A DNA stretch of 64,000 bases. Origin: Dermanyssus gallinae (lineage: Eukaryota; Arthropoda; Arachnida; Mesostigmata; Dermanyssidae). Under the pieces are notes generated by a model. That model ran no database searches. It saw nothing but the letters and a program-made list of their open reading frames with translations, and was not told where the DNA came from. Positions within the stretch are counted from its first letter, which is position 1. Each line of letters starts with the position of its first letter. Location of the stretch: assembly GCA_003439945.1 (NCBI GenBank), contig QVRM01002215.1, positions 62,001-126,000 of the forward strand. Direction: 5' to 3'. Both the position numbers and the translations under genes were made by a program. Shown here piece by piece: positions 1-13,064 of this stretch.

Positions 1-1531
1 CTGCGATGTTTTACTACTCTGAAGGTAGCCCACCAGAACTATTTCACGTTGGCCTCAAACATGCAGCCATTACTTTCGGCCAATGCCATTGTCCGCATGC
101 GCTTCGAAGGTCTTTCACGATGTGCACATTGGCGAGATGCTACTGTAAAACGTGTAGTGATAGATCCAGCTTTCACCGACAATCTGTGCCATGAATCTGA
201 TTCTTTTTTTGCATATTAGCTATAAATTTCGCCACGCGCGTCTTTTTGTCCTTGATTGAGCAAATACGGCACCCATTTTGCGCTGAGCTTTTTCACCGTC
301 AGATTACTATGCAGGATAGTAGGCGCACTACTTAAAATAATTCCCAAGATTTCGGCTATCTCTCTAACATTTTAACACTAGTTCATCTGTGGGATTGTTC
401 GCACTTTTCGACGTCTCAGCCGTCCAAACAGGGCGCAAAGTCACCGTAAACCTCGTCTAACTCAGCTTACATCTGCGTCAGTGTCGCGCATTCCTTAAAG
501 CCCTTTCCAATGGCAACGAGAGCGCGCCAAAGTTCAAAGGGTGAGTAGTTCATTGTGACAACTTTTTGAACGACAAGTATAAATATATATATAGTATATA
601 TTATCCGATTACGACGTAGCAGTGGTAAGTGAAACATGACCTAGGGATTTTGACGTTTCTGCTTATTCAATAGGGCTTTTCGAATTTTTTTGCGTCAAAC
701 GCGTCAGCTTGAATAAACTTGATAGCGAAGTTGGCATCTACGTACGTTTGACTTGCAGGGCTGTGTCCTCATTCGCGATGAGTAGTTCTGAAGGCAATGT
801 GCCAGTGGTACGTAATCATAAAAAAACAAGACTGCCTTTGAAGGCTGTATTATCAGCTGCTATCTAAGCAGTAAAGTTTGTAAGCAACAACTTTTACACT
901 ATCCTAGTGCTATGCCTAGTAGGTCTTGCTTGTAAAACAAGCACCCCTAGAGCTGCGTTCGGAGAATCAGAGCAGCTCTGGTATATTTAGGGGCCAATTT
1001 AGTAACAGTTAGCTAACGTTTTACGATTACGCATAGTCTCAAAGGTGCCGATTACAGACTTGATTTAAAAGCATTGAAATAGACGTATGTGATTTTGAAG
1101 TAAGCTATGGCTAATGCCGAAGCAGATCCTCTTCAACGCCTAGTTGGCGAAGCGAAACAACGCATTGTATCTCATAATGCCTCATGGGGCATATACGGGT
1201 TGATTTCTTCGGAACGATTCGAGTCTGTTCGATTATTATTCAGTACAGTGGAAATGCTTCTGTAGTCAGGCGCCACCCGTCACCAGCGTTCCCGGTGTAT
1301 ACATGCAATGCTCGTGCAAATAGATTAATCTCCTCCTCTAGCGCTTCCAGCGGCTGGCGGAAAGGCAACAGCCACTGTCGCGAACACTGTGCGAACATAA
1401 TAATGTTCGCGCGTTCCCACCAACCGTCGTCTTCCATCGTCGAATAAATGACGCAGACGCCGAGTTACTATCATGCGTTTAGTTGCTCGCCCTCTGATGT
1501 CATTAATTCACGAGCTGGAAGACAAAGCCCA
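1..1531. other. Unassigned non-coding stretch
   Basis: No open frame here resembles a known family, and I see no clear splice-site pair, tRNA fold or transposon end. A short (TA)-rich run lies near 580-600. It is probably intergenic or intronic DNA. Confidence 0.4.
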
Positions 1532-1639
1532 ATGTCGGCGGAAACTCGTTCGCTGTCTACATTTGTCCTTTGCCTTCTCGTCGTGGTTCTTCTCCTTCAA
1601 CTCGTACTTTCTACGGCGACGACGACGACACGGTTACAT
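1532..1639 (+). CDS. Candidate first coding exon encoding a signal peptide
   Basis: An ATG at 1532 opens a 36-codon frame. It begins with a short polar start (MSAETRSL), then a strongly hydrophobic stretch of about 19 residues rich in Leu and Val, then STATTTTR, which has the shape of a secretory signal peptide with a possible cleavage after the STA. The frame ends exactly at a consensus splice donor, GTAAGT at 1640, in phase 0. A plausible acceptor (TTCTGCTTTAG) lies at about 2441-2454, but the phase-0 continuation there stops after about 19 codons, so the downstream exon is not established. The same frame is open upstream to an ATG at 1448. No family is recognised. It could equally be a chance hydrophobic frame. 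Confidence 0.28.
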
Positions 1640-2188
1640 GTAAGTACATAGCTCCATGCAGAGAACTCCGACATTCTCTAACTATACACCTATATTCTGC
1701 GGGCCTAAAGAAAGTGTCCCAGAGCACAATGCAGCCGACACTAGAGAACACTAGGAAAAGCCTTAGAGATACCAGTCGCGCGGTGGTACTCGTGAAGACA
1801 TCTGGCACTAAATAGTTTGCTGGCGTTTAATGCAATTTGTGTTTACTTGTAAATCCTAGGTGATCATTTATTTCACTCTGGCATTGTAGCAGCACTTATG
1901 TTTAGTGTCTTCTAGGCACGTATAGTAGACATCACCCAATGCTGTTGCTGTGGTCGTCTACAGAAACACAAATAGCAAACATCGTAAGTTGTAAGATTAT
2001 GTATTTAAAATATGGTTTATCACATGATCTGTATGCTACATTGGTTTAGTTTTCATAAAAAATAATAAAAGGCGAATAATACATTGTCAGTCGAGAAGTA
2101 GGCACATCAGCCGAAAGGACATAACACAAAAAGCACGTGTGTCATGTTCCGACCGTGAATGATTGATTACATTGAATAAATGAATTTT

Positions 2189-2223
<35 letters not shown>

Positions 2224-3729
2224 TACTGGTTTTTGCCAGCATTTTCCTCGATTCCTTGTTTACATTTTATTATCGGCGTATTTTAATTTTGTTTATCTCA
2301 GTGTTAATATAAATCCGCACATTTTAAAAAAAGATGCGTCAAGTCGTGTTGTTAATGGAACTCGCGATTGCTAGTGCAAGAATCTGTTTTAACGGCTCAG
2401 GTTCTCCTGTTAATAAAACAACTATTAACATGGCATACTTTGTTCTGCTTTAGACTTCTGCCCAGGAGGCACGGATAAGTTCAACACTGAGAAGCGCGAT
2501 ACATACTACATAGGTACGCGTGTGCATCTACGCGTAGGTATGTGGCTTTATAGAGCTAATGTTACATACATAATGCTCATGAAACAGCACAGACTCGTAA
2601 AATGTGAAGTGCTTGGATTTTTGAAAAGCATAAGGAAATGCTGTAGGCTCATGAGGGTTTATTACCTACGAGGAATACTTTAATTTTCACTTAAGAAAGT
2701 ATTACGTAGACGTGATGGTCACTTTTCCGCGAGAAATATGTATCCATGTGTCCATGTGTACATTATGTATATAATCACTGCTTGTTCATTTTGCATTTAA
2801 TAAAAAGCTATCCTGGCCTAAAATATATTCTAAAATAACCATTGCGTCATCCCAACGCCATCTCAGTTCTACCCCAAATGATAAGTCTATTGCGGAAGAA
2901 AGTTAATAATGCGAAAACAGAAAGCTTCCTTCTACCTGTTATGGCCAAGACACAAAAGTCCTAATCTCTAATGCATTTTAATAAAGGTTTGCATCTGATG
3001 GTGCGCCACGACAATTTTGTTAAACATAATTTATATCGCCAAGTATTGGCTGCATATAATTATGATCTCACAGTTTAATGTTACGGATTATATTAAAATA
3101 CGGTTGCATACTATTCTCATTGTGTCAGTATTTGTGTACCTTACCCTTGTTTATGTGCAATGTCCATATTTAAAAGGTTTTATTGTTTAAGGCACTGCAA
3201 AGCGTTTGCCTTCAGAGTTTTGTTTGGCTTTCAAAATTGTTTTTTAATTATGGCAAATTAAGCCTTTAAAACGTATAATCCTGATTTGTTAAACGGAGAA
3301 GACCAATAGCATACCGCATTCTTGGAAACGTGTCTTTGAAATTATAAGCTATTATGTAAAAAATAATAATGTTTCAAGGTTATAGCAAAATCTAGAAAAG
3401 CTCTACAAACCTGATCTGTTAAAAAAATGTTTAATAAGAGTGCCGCGCTGGCTTTGGTAAATAATCTTGTATAAAGAGCATCCCTTGGTGAATGCGATTT
3501 AAAATGCAATCGAAGTTTCTAGAAAAGGCTCCCAGAGATTTTAACATCTTTTGTTTTGTTTTTTTATTATCTACATGTGCAGGGACGCTGCCATAAACGT
3601 AATAAAACGTATGAAGATATCCGGTTCGCCACATCATTACATTAGTTACATCAGAAAATATCGCACTGTCAAACCCAGAAGTCGTAGACATTTTAAACAA
3701 ATTCTTCCCACTACATGCACATTTCAATA
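1640..3729. other. Unassigned AT-rich stretch
   Basis: No convincing gene is seen. The stretch contains the (TA)n tract at 2192-2220 and a possible acceptor/donor pair around 2454-2513 (AG before ACTTCTGCCC, then GTACGC). A 98-codon minus-strand frame at 3431-3727 has no recognisable motif. Confidence 0.4.
2192..2220. repeat. (TA)n microsatellite
   Basis: Uninterrupted TA dinucleotide run of about 14 units. It is the first of many such tracts in the window. Confidence 0.95.
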
Positions 3730-5560
3730 AGGAGGCATGAAGAGAGTGAGACGTAAAGGAGAAAAGGACACACCCTCAGAAAGGAAAGAAATCCCATCTA
3801 TCATATGCGCAGGGGTATTGTTGGCGGCGGAGAGGCTTAAACCAGGAAGATTTTCGAACGGAATTCCGCCTGTGGCCATCAAGACGTTATTTACGAAACA
3901 CCCATATACATATGAAAGCGAGGGTATTCACCAACGCGATGGCAAGCGGGAAAGTTCCAATAGTGCTGATCCCCAAAAGTAGCGGAGAGCACAGGTCCAT
4001 ATGTCTCCTGAACACTAGCAATAAGATATAAGACAATTATAGAAAATAGGCCTAAGTCGTTCTCGGAGCAGTATGGCCTCATGTTGGTCAACCAGTACGG
4101 ATTTCTCAAGAATAGATCGGTTCTTACAGCAATACAGCGAATAACAGGCAGGATTGATTGGCCTCACGGATCGCTTATATACAAACTGAACTTCTTGTGG
4201 CAGTTTTTCGAAAAGTCAGGAACGCTTCTAGTAGTAAAGAGGAATTTTAGATACTCTAGTAAGAAAAAAATCTCCTTGCGTCAAGAAGGTTGTCGTAGGG
4301 TTCTTGGAGGACAGACGAGTTTTTAGCGGCATAGTGGAGATAGATAGCCATGACGACAAGAGCCCCACAAATCATGAGCCGTCTGGTCTGGAATATAAGA
4401 TAAGATGACGTCTTGAGACAGAAAGGTGTCTCACAGGGAGTGGAGATGATTGCGCACGCTGATGACATGGCCGTTATAACTCAAGCAAAGACAGAGGAAT
4501 AACTCGAATTAAAGGCAGACATGGCTCTCCAGTTGACAAAAGAAGGATGGATGGACGGAGCTTGGCGATAACTCGCTCCGCAGAAAAGCGAAGCCATTCT
4601 CTTGACAAAGAAAAAAAAAGGTGGTCTACATGGGGCTGACGGCGGCAGGCCCGGAGATCAAGAACGTAACTGAAGCTAGACACCTTGGTTTACTACTAAA
4701 GAAGGGCCTTAGGGGCACTAGCCCTATCAGAAAGCGCACAACCAGAGCGACTAAAGCGGCTAACGCGATAGGCATGATCCTGTCAAACACACACGCGACG
4801 ACGGAGCACCAGCGATGACTCGGTTACCGAATTAATCGCACTTTTTGCAGAAAACCCTGGAAACAAAGCGGGAAAGAACGGCCTTAAAAAGCATGCAGAG
4901 CTGCGTTTAGGATCCTGCAAACCTACCTTTGTATTGGCTGGTTCCCCACCTTGGAATCTAAACATGAATGAAATAAGAAGAATATGGAAAGGAGGGCCGA
5001 CGTCCAAAAAAGTACGGGAACGAATTATGAAGTTATTGCAGAAAGAGTGGGATGCCGGGGCACTTACTTTACCAGCTAATTTCGGATAACAATGAGGATA
5101 GAGCTTGTTTATTAAGCCGAGTCTCTCTGAGTACGGTGGTTTCTAAGCTATCTCTCTCGTATAGGCAAAGCTCTCTCTAACATCTGCATACATTGTGCGG
5201 AGGGCATCGACGATAACATCTCATAATATGCAAGATATTTGAACAAGTACCATAGCGCTGCTAAGACCCAGAAGAGTTTGTAAAGAAGAACAATTAGGTG
5301 TCAGAACACCACATACACCGAGAAGTGACATGATGATATTTGTGGAGTGCCTACGCGTCACAGTGTTAGCATAGAATCTAGACGAGGAAATGGCAACTGC
5401 AGCAATGAAAGAGAAAGCCGAGCTTGGCAGGCCCAGGAGAGAACGGATTGCACTTACGATATTAACGGATAACGTGGCTTGTTATCAAACGGGTTTGCAA
5501 GTGTTGGGACAAACACCGGTGGAGAAACCTGTGTATGACTTGGCCACATGATCCAATCTA
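3730..5560 (+). pseudogene. Decayed R1-like non-LTR retrotransposon (ORF2 RT region)
   Basis: Pieces of a reverse transcriptase occur in the right order but in shifting frames. AAERLKPGRF near 3828 matches the linker just before the RT. VPIVLIPKSSGEHR followed by ICLLNTSNKI (3954-4027) matches the first RT motifs of R1-type elements. NQYGFLKNRSVLTAIQ (4090-4137) is the next block. AHADDMAVI (4456-4482) is the catalytic YADD box with Y changed to H. PQKSEAILLTKK and VTEARHLGLLL with a following KGLRGT (4580-4720) match the thumb region. Many stops and frameshifts separate the blocks and no endonuclease is seen, so this is a dead, probably 5'-truncated copy. The 5' and 3' ends are approximate. 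Related relics occur at 22.6-23.8 kb and 61.4-63.4 kb, all on the same strand. Confidence 0.7.
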
Positions 5561-8169
5561 ATTGCCCAGAGTGTTTTTATATGGATAATTGGGTTAGTAG
5601 AGAGTGAAGCTTAAAGGGGGACGTGTGTTTATGGGGTAGGGATCTTGGCGGACCAACATCCAACTACTGAGGTCGAGCTCTATTCCACGTATTAGTCGTC
5701 TTATTCATACATAATCATTTAATAACATAAAATATTGTTTTATGCTAGAGAATTTGCTTAAAATGTCGATTTTATAAGAATCTTGCGTACTCTATAAGCG
5801 GGCCGCCAAAAGAAAAGTCAGGAATCTGCTCTTATCAACCTACTGACCCCAAGAGGAATGTCGAGATTCGCCCGTATGATTGTTGTCTGCTAGCACTTTA
5901 TCGTATTGGAACCACATTCTCAAGTACATACATTATAAAGTTCTGCTTCCCAATGAGTCTCCTTTAGGAAAGAGGCGTTTATGCGACGATTTGGAATCAT
6001 TTTCACAGGTCACTAGCTGGTCATAATTATACGGTCATAATGATGACTTTAATATATGGGTTAATATGTTCAATCGGGAATAAAATGCAAGGCAATTGCG
6101 AGACAACCTACACTTCTATGCAGATTTTTTTATAATCCTCGCGGCAACTTCGTGCGCACTAGGAAACTGGCGCGGATGGCCTCGATATCTATGCGTATGG
6201 CCGAGTTAGGTTTCAGGACGCTACTCATAGTGTTGCATCATGGTGTTAGAATTCACGATTGGAGCTATTTGTACCTAAATGCGCCATCCCCACGCGTTTC
6301 TCGCAGATGCAATGTCACAGTCAAAGCTATTCAATTATCGTAGTTATCTGTGCAAGCAAGTTGACTATCGTATTTTGGAATCACTCTTACGTTGCTGGAT
6401 TGCGCTTCGTACTAACATACTTCGTCGAAAGCGTCTGTACCACATAACCTTGTAGCGACTTGGACTCCCTTTCAACAGCAAAGGTTGTCATAAATAATGC
6501 TCACTTGACTTCTAACATAGTGTACTACTGCTTACGCTAGACGAATCGTAAAACCAACGCCACCCCCTCAGATTGCCACGAACAATGTTTACCAAGCTAG
6601 CCGCTGCCCCGGTGAAATCGCTCTCGGTCTTATTCTAGGAACATGTTGCCTACCGCACTTTAAAACGTCTTATATTCGTCTCTGTGGCGCGTATCCATGA
6701 TTTTAATCTGCCCACGTTTGCTCTTCCACTGATATTGCACCGTCCTTGTAAACCGGGTGGCTCTACCTCACTCACAGTTTTGTGTTGTAATGACACACAC
6801 ACATTTATCTTTCCTTTGAATGTCTGTGCTTTTCATTCTTTTCTTTCTCCTATATTATTGTGGAATATATTTCCCAATTTAAGGTAGTTATTTATTATGC
6901 TTATTCATTATTTACAACAAAAAAGTGACTCTAGCATGCATGCGTGAGGGTACACGAAAATCCTCGTTGGCCCGCTAAACAGAATTGTGTACGCTAAACA
7001 CACTCTCCTATGTAAACAAGGCTTCGTCCGTGAAGAGTATTGGTGTAAGGAATTCCGTTTGGAGTTAGGCCTTCGGCAAAAATCGTCGACAATAGTCAAC
7101 ACACTGTTGGTGATCCGCAAAGCCTCTGCTCGCTAAAACCAGTACGTCGATTTGTACATTATACACGATACAACAACTTACACTAACGCATGCTGACAGG
7201 TTCCTAATGCTCATAGAATGACAGTCGGATATCTCTTGAATAATGAGCTCTTCCGTATAGGGCGTTCTCACCGTTTGCGGTTGCCGGTGCCGAGCTGATA
7301 GTCGCAGAGCCATACAGTTTCCCATAACTGACAATGCGTACGTCTAAATGTCTCTCGATTAGTGATGCGTCTATCAAGAAAAACGTTGCCTATCCACCCA
7401 ACGTAGGATACACGCGTTACAGGTTGCAATATTTTAGCTGCACCCAATCCCGCATTTCCAGCAGTAATCCTTAATTACATCGCAATCACCGAACTGATCC
7501 CCCATGTATCTAATACCAAACTAATTCACACAAACGAATGCATTATTCTGCATGTATGCGTTTTATGACTGTCACAGCAAGTATTAGAGCTATTGAACGT
7601 AAATACTAAAAATCGAGACGTCAGTGGGTCTCAATTATTGCAACATATCCTCAGGACGAATATTTGCAATTTGCTAGCCAACACTTATGACAGGAGAAGC
7701 AGATTTTTTAAACGCAGCAGTTTTTATTTGTGATTTTACTGTCACTCATATTATTTCCAAAAAAATCATAGGTCGGTCTCATAACGATTTTTAATACAAA
7801 CACTCTATCAAATCGCGACGCAATATATGTCGCATCTACCAATTACCTTTTGTCGAGATTGACTAGGTATAAGTATTTAGGTATAAGCGAATAATAAATC
7901 AAGTTGCTGGAAGATGCTCTATCGGAGATAGATGCTCCGCGTCTCGTGTTTTTAGTATCTGTGGCGGCCATATTAAGTGGATCAAACATTTTGTAATTAT
8001 GGAATACAAGCATGCGACGGCCAAAAAGTACCACGGTACTTTTTGGTTCAGTAAGATCCCTCGACACTCAACACATCTAGTTCAACGATTTTCAATAGCC
8101 TTTATCCCACGCGCAAAACATTTAAAATATATTGACTGAAAATGCTCACATTATTTTTGCCTGCCTTTA
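5561..8169. other. Unassigned stretch
   Basis: I see no recognisable gene, RNA fold or transposon end. Open frames are short and without motifs. Confidence 0.4.
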
Positions 8170-8690
8170 CCACATCATTGTTGCTCTGGTAAGTTCAAGT
8201 AATTTGGCCATGGCAAAGAGCGACGTGTGAGCGGTATGGTAAAACAGCGCAGTTTTCTTCTGCATGTCTTGCCATGGTTAAACAGCACAGTCCTCTTCAA
8301 CATCGCGGGCTGTAGTGCTGTAATGATCCGTTTCTCCAGCTGATTCAAGAGTAGTACTACCCAGTTATCCCTCATTATGTAGAAACATAGTCAACTAGTA
8401 GACCTTTCTGGTCGAAATGTGCCTATTTACCCTGACGGGGTGCTTTTCGACGCATTTCGTCTCAAAGGTTCGAAAATCTCTGCGAACAAAAAAACACGCC
8501 TGTCAGTTTTTGCTCAATTGTTAGCTCGTGCGGTACCCACTTTGTTTTCCTTTCTTTCACAAATGAATGCTGATGCAATCTTTTATATACTGCACCATAG
8601 CTAATGCTAATCGTTTCTGCTATTTTGCACAGCTTTAATTTGCGGCCAGTCTTCAAGAGTTTGTGTATTTGTAGCACAGTCATTCTGTAG
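8170..8690 (-). pseudogene. Decayed mariner transposase fragment
   Basis: Reading the minus strand from about 8680, KIAETISISYGAVYKRLHQH matches the second helix-turn-helix of mariner transposases. It is followed by TKWVPHELTIEQK, the linker that ends the DNA-binding region. Further along, near 8190-8290 and in another frame, the peptide TAHTSLFAMAKLLEL corresponds to the region just after the second catalytic Asp (usually NAPAHTS). The middle, including the first catalytic Asp, is missing or scrambled, and stops interrupt the frame. This is a dead internal-deletion copy. No terminal inverted repeats could be assigned. Confidence 0.6.
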
Positions 8691-11529
8691 TCACAGACTT
8701 TTAGTCGAAGCTATTTCTGGCCGTCTCAAGTGTGGCGCATTCTCGGTGCATACTCCTTATTTAAATGGGGCAGTTCAGTTCACAATGGGACTGTACGCCG
8801 GTTTGTTAGTTCTGTAAAATGCAGTTCACTTGGCTTTAATTGCCGTTGTAGTTGAGCTTTCAAAACATATTTTATCCCACTCCGGTACTAGATCTGTTCC
8901 ATTGTTAGTAGAGGGTCTGACATGTTACATATGCCCAACCTGCCACAAATGCAATTCGAAACAAATCCACATATAACTTATTTTTTTACTTCCGAAGAAC
9001 GTCTCTCGCTCTCGGCGCTGTGGTCGGCATGAGCCGGCATGAGTTACACAGGCGATTCTACGAATTGTTTGACGGTTTGAGTTGCGTCGGATATCTTGGA
9101 GACCAGACTATTACTTGAGTTAACGGAGTCTAATAAATAGCACGCTTTTAGGTGACCTAGAACAATAAAAGCGGGCCTAGATCAGGCAATAGGCCCGCAG
9201 TTCTCACCGCCATGAAACAACTTAGTTTCGCGTAAGGTACGATGTAAACGTATAAACGAAAAATTGCCAGGTATGCGTATACCCGGGAAACGTACCGCGA
9301 ATATCCGTAATGCGACATTAGCGTCATAATTGTTTACACCATAGAACGCATGTGTGTTTCCCGGGCATTCATAAACTGTTCCATCGCGAGGCACTTCATA
9401 ATCGGGCCGGATCTTCGTAATAGAACACTAAGCGAATACACACTAGGCCCACTCGTGAAATGTCAGCGATCAACAGCAGAGTCGTTCCCGTAGTCTGCTT
9501 TCTCTTTGCTGTTAGCGGCTTTCCTCTCCACCTCGTTTTCTACTAAGTTGGCGGAATAATGCAGCATCTTTGCAATCGCCACCCTTCACTGCTACATCAA
9601 TCTTGTGAGTTGTGCGGCTCCTGCGAATTTTCTATTCAGCACTAAAGTTGTCTTTGCCGTCAGTCGCCTTAGGATTTGCCGGCACGCCGTGTCGTATAGA
9701 ACTATTTTTCTTCCGAAAGGCCGTGAGATATGCTCTATAGAAAATCGAGAACCGGAGTCGTACTGGTGTGCTATTCAATACATGCTCCATCAGCACTATT
9801 CGTCAGCAGAGTTTGTTTAGCAGCCTTGTTGAATGGGATTGTTCTATGTTGCATATTTGTCAGGTGTCGTGGATGTAGGCCATTTGCACACGGCCTTGAG
9901 GGAAACGCAAATGACGTTGATGCATTTCATATCAGGAGGTTCGCCACATGCTTGTGTCATTTGTCCTGCATTGCTTTTTGTTATCTTATCATCATAGGGA
10001 CATGGGCTTAAGATAAGGCCATGATTTGAAGTCATATTTTTTTTAATAAAGACGACATTAAATGCTTCTACCCCATTTGGGTAAAGGTGGGCTGGTGCAC
10101 TGCGCAGTATGTACTTGAATCGTGACGACCCAAGGTTATATCTCCGCAAGCATACCATCCATCCCCCGTAGATGTAGTGTCTTGAGATACAATCATATAC
10201 ACATGCTTCAGGAAACCTTGTTTGTTATCAAGAGCCCGAAAAATTCTTCGTTCACCCACGGTGACTCCAGGTTGGTCGTATCGTTCTTGTTATTATTGTC
10301 ATTATCACTCTCATTGCATGTCAGCGGCGTAGTCGTTAATTTCGCCGCCGCAGCTTTTATTATCGGATGAAAAGTAATAGAGAAAGGACGTTATATGCCG
10401 ATAGGGTCCTACTAATGAAAGAGAAAGGGCAGCATCGTTTAGTTCCAAGCGATTGCTCATCCGGCCGCCGTGATACACCAGCGATGTTTGTACGTCTTCA
10501 GCATCTCCTAATGACATCATCCCGATAAAAAATGGTTGCGTGTGTGTCCACAATGCGGCGCGCTACGGTCATAAGGGCTCTAACTGATCGTTTCGTCCTG
10601 TCCTATCTGCCGCATTCTATTATTGTCGACAGGAAAACAAATACATATATCACACCCATGCGGAACCCACCGACCCGGTTGAATCGAAGACGGCCAGGTA
10701 GCCGCAAACCTGATTGACTCGTCACCAAGATAAGCTGCCCGATGCCTCAATTTCAGGATCTATCTTTCCATCATATGTAACGCCGACGCGACGCCGATGG
10801 GCGTTAAGATCTTCAGACGCTCCACGGCCTGGCACACACCTACCACCCGCCGGTGCTAACCAACAGTGCCTGCACACAACCTAATATCATGTTGTTGTTG
10901 TTGCTGCTGATGATGATGACGATGATAGTGTGCCCTATTATTGTTGTTTTTGTTGTTTATATCGTTGTTAACGTTGCTGTTGCATTTTGTCGTTGTTGTT
11001 GCGTCTTCTATTGGTATTTTATAGATACGTCACTTTCGTAGACAAAGCAATCTCAACGACGTGTAAGGAAGAACTATCCGATGTTTGTATTGAAACGATT
11101 TTTTTGTCTCTTGATGCTAGCGCGGTCACCCCACGCGGTCCTACAAACGACGGCAACAGCAAGAAACGGCGAACGCGCGGCTAATTTGACAGCACTTGAG
11201 TCTGAGCAGAGCCGCTGGGTGTCGAATCGATACCGAGCGCGCATAATAGTTTAGCCACGAGGATCATTCAGCGAGGGCAACCCATGTACACCTCTAACGT
11301 CTGTTTCTCGTCGATCGCTGACTCTAACTTCTACAGACGCTAGATGGAATAATGCTGATCGTTTCTGGGAAACACCTCCTTACCCGTATATAGACGCTTA
11401 GTCCAATCAGTTAGACAGAGAGCCTGACCTGTGAGCACTAATACTAACATGTTGCTCAATGTTTTGGGTAAATTGCGGCACTCTCGCGGCGACCAGATTC
11501 CCACAATTTTTTTTGTTTAGATTTTCCGT
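8691..11529. other. Unassigned stretch with a hairpin and trinucleotide-rich DNA
   Basis: No gene is recognised. At 9171-9198 a perfect 9-bp inverted repeat (GCGGGCCTA / TAGGCCCGC) encloses a 10-nt loop. At 9282-9291 and 9356-9365 a CCCGGGAAAC sequence and its reverse complement occur 64 nt apart. Imperfect GTT/GAT trinucleotide repeats lie at 10880-11010. Confidence 0.4.
10880..11010. repeat. Imperfect GTT/GAT trinucleotide repeat
   Basis: Blocks of TTG, CTGATGATG and GTTGTT repeats, interrupted by point changes. They give a run of low-complexity codons in every frame, so the hydrophobic peptide encoded here is not evidence of a gene. Confidence 0.7.
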
Positions 11530-11712
11530 AAGGCCATTCATATCAGGATGTGCGTTTTTTTCATGTCATGGTTAATTTTAGTCCATTCCGGCATTTACCT
11601 TGTCTAAATTGGAAACCATGCAAACCAATTGAAGAGTGGCCGGTCTGGGTCTCGAACCCAGTCCTCCCGAATGCAAGGCAAAGGCTTTGCCACTAAGCCA
11701 TCTTGCTCGGTC
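11530..11712 (-). repeat. tRNA-derived SINE-like element
   Basis: On the minus strand, 11711 down to about 11638 has the internal promoter of a tRNA gene. There is an A box TGGCTTAGTGGC and a B box GGTTCGAGACC, the latter inside a perfect 5-bp T-arm (CTGGG / CCCAG). The cloverleaf is otherwise imperfect, because the acceptor ends do not pair well. A unique 3' extension (toward 11530) follows the tRNA-like head, as in tRNA-derived SINEs. The 3' limit is approximate, and no other full copy was recognised in the window. A real but degenerate tRNA gene is the alternative. Confidence 0.5.
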
Positions 11713-12820
11713 AACTGGTTTCCGGTTTAGCAATATGAAGTGCAGACTCTGCGTAGAGAATTGGCGAACGACGGCACGCATTCCGCCCGCTTCTATTAAG
11801 CATATTGTAAGAAAGCTGAGCCGCAATTGCTTAACACATTCCATGAAAGTGCCTACAATAGAGTAGCGAGGTAAACCGGTGCAAGGTACTCTGCGACCCC
11901 GTGTGTCATGAGCCGTAGACTGGGGAACGCGGCATATGATGAGTCGACAGGTGTCCAAGACTTTATCTTTCTGTATGCCAACAAATCTAAATATGGATGT
12001 GCCTTGGAATATACGATCAGTTTTATACATGCTACTCCAATTCAAAGCACTTAAACATGCATGTGCTATGTTGAACTAATAACAACATAAAGAGCAGTAC
12101 TGTCGACACGACGGAGTGGAAGAGATGGTCGGCGGCGCTTGAACTTGCAGCAGTCGTGTGTAGAAGTTCCTTTTTTACGGCAACGACGATAACGTCACGC
12201 ATTAAGTTAATATAAGATTAAAACCTTAAACTTTAAATATCCCGTTATTGTGTTGTTACTGCTGCTGCTATTATTGGTTAGTGACATTTTTGTTTTAGAC
12301 AACTACTGCTCTCAACGGGGTCACATTTGAAGCTTCGAAATAAATGAAAAAAAAACGGCTTGCCTTATCCTATTGAACCACGTACGGCGGCAATTCATGC
12401 GTAACGTTAGTTAATCTTCTTTGCTAGCTTCTTCTTCATTATCGAGAAACGGGAGACCGTCATGCGCAGAAATAATAAAAACTCGTGCACTGTGCCCTAC
12501 CGAATGTCCCTGCCCGGACACTGCTCGATGTCCTGGCAGGAACATTCCGCGGGACGTCGAAGAACCTGCACATAGTGTATGCGCTCCGCGGGATGACTGA
12601 TCGTTTGGCTAGCCGAAGAGGACAGGCAAGATAATACCATAAAGAGGGCGACTGAACAGGACCGCCATATGGCTAGAGCCCTTGCCTTACCTACAGAATG
12701 GAAAGCAGCCACCCACGAGGCATAATAAATTATAGGCTTTACTGTTAGCCAGCGGCACCCACTCTACGAGCGCGTCTAACTTTTAACGAATACCATGCGG
12801 CTAAATTTGTAATTTGTTCA

Positions 12821-12822
<2 letters not shown>

Positions 12823-12867
<45 letters not shown>
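12823..12867. repeat. (TA)n microsatellite
   Basis: Uninterrupted TA run of about 22 units. Confidence 0.95.
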
Positions 12868-12870
<3 letters not shown>

Positions 12871-13036
12871 TATATTTATTTATTTTCTATATAAAACATT
12901 ATGCATACGTCAGATATATCACGAAGGATTAGCCAAACTAATGTGCTTAGCGGGCGTGTTTAGTGACACCATCACGTGTCCGTTTCGTTTAGGCCAGGGC
13001 AAAACCAGTTCAGAATTGTGCCCCAAACAGAGGCGG

Positions 13037-13064
13037 TATATATATATATATATATATATATATA
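13037..13064. repeat. (TA)n microsatellite
   Basis: Uninterrupted TA run of about 14 units. Confidence 0.95.

Noticed and set aside
10..40. AAGGTAGC string as a possible 28S rDNA R2 target site
   Set aside because: Only a few bases match; the surrounding sequence does not resemble 28S rRNA and no rRNA gene is present in the window.
3431..3727. 98-codon minus-strand frame
   Set aside because: No recognisable domain or splice context; its length is compatible with chance in this AT-rich DNA.
11578..12045. 155-codon minus-strand frame
   Set aside because: It runs through the tRNA-like SINE block and has no protein motif.
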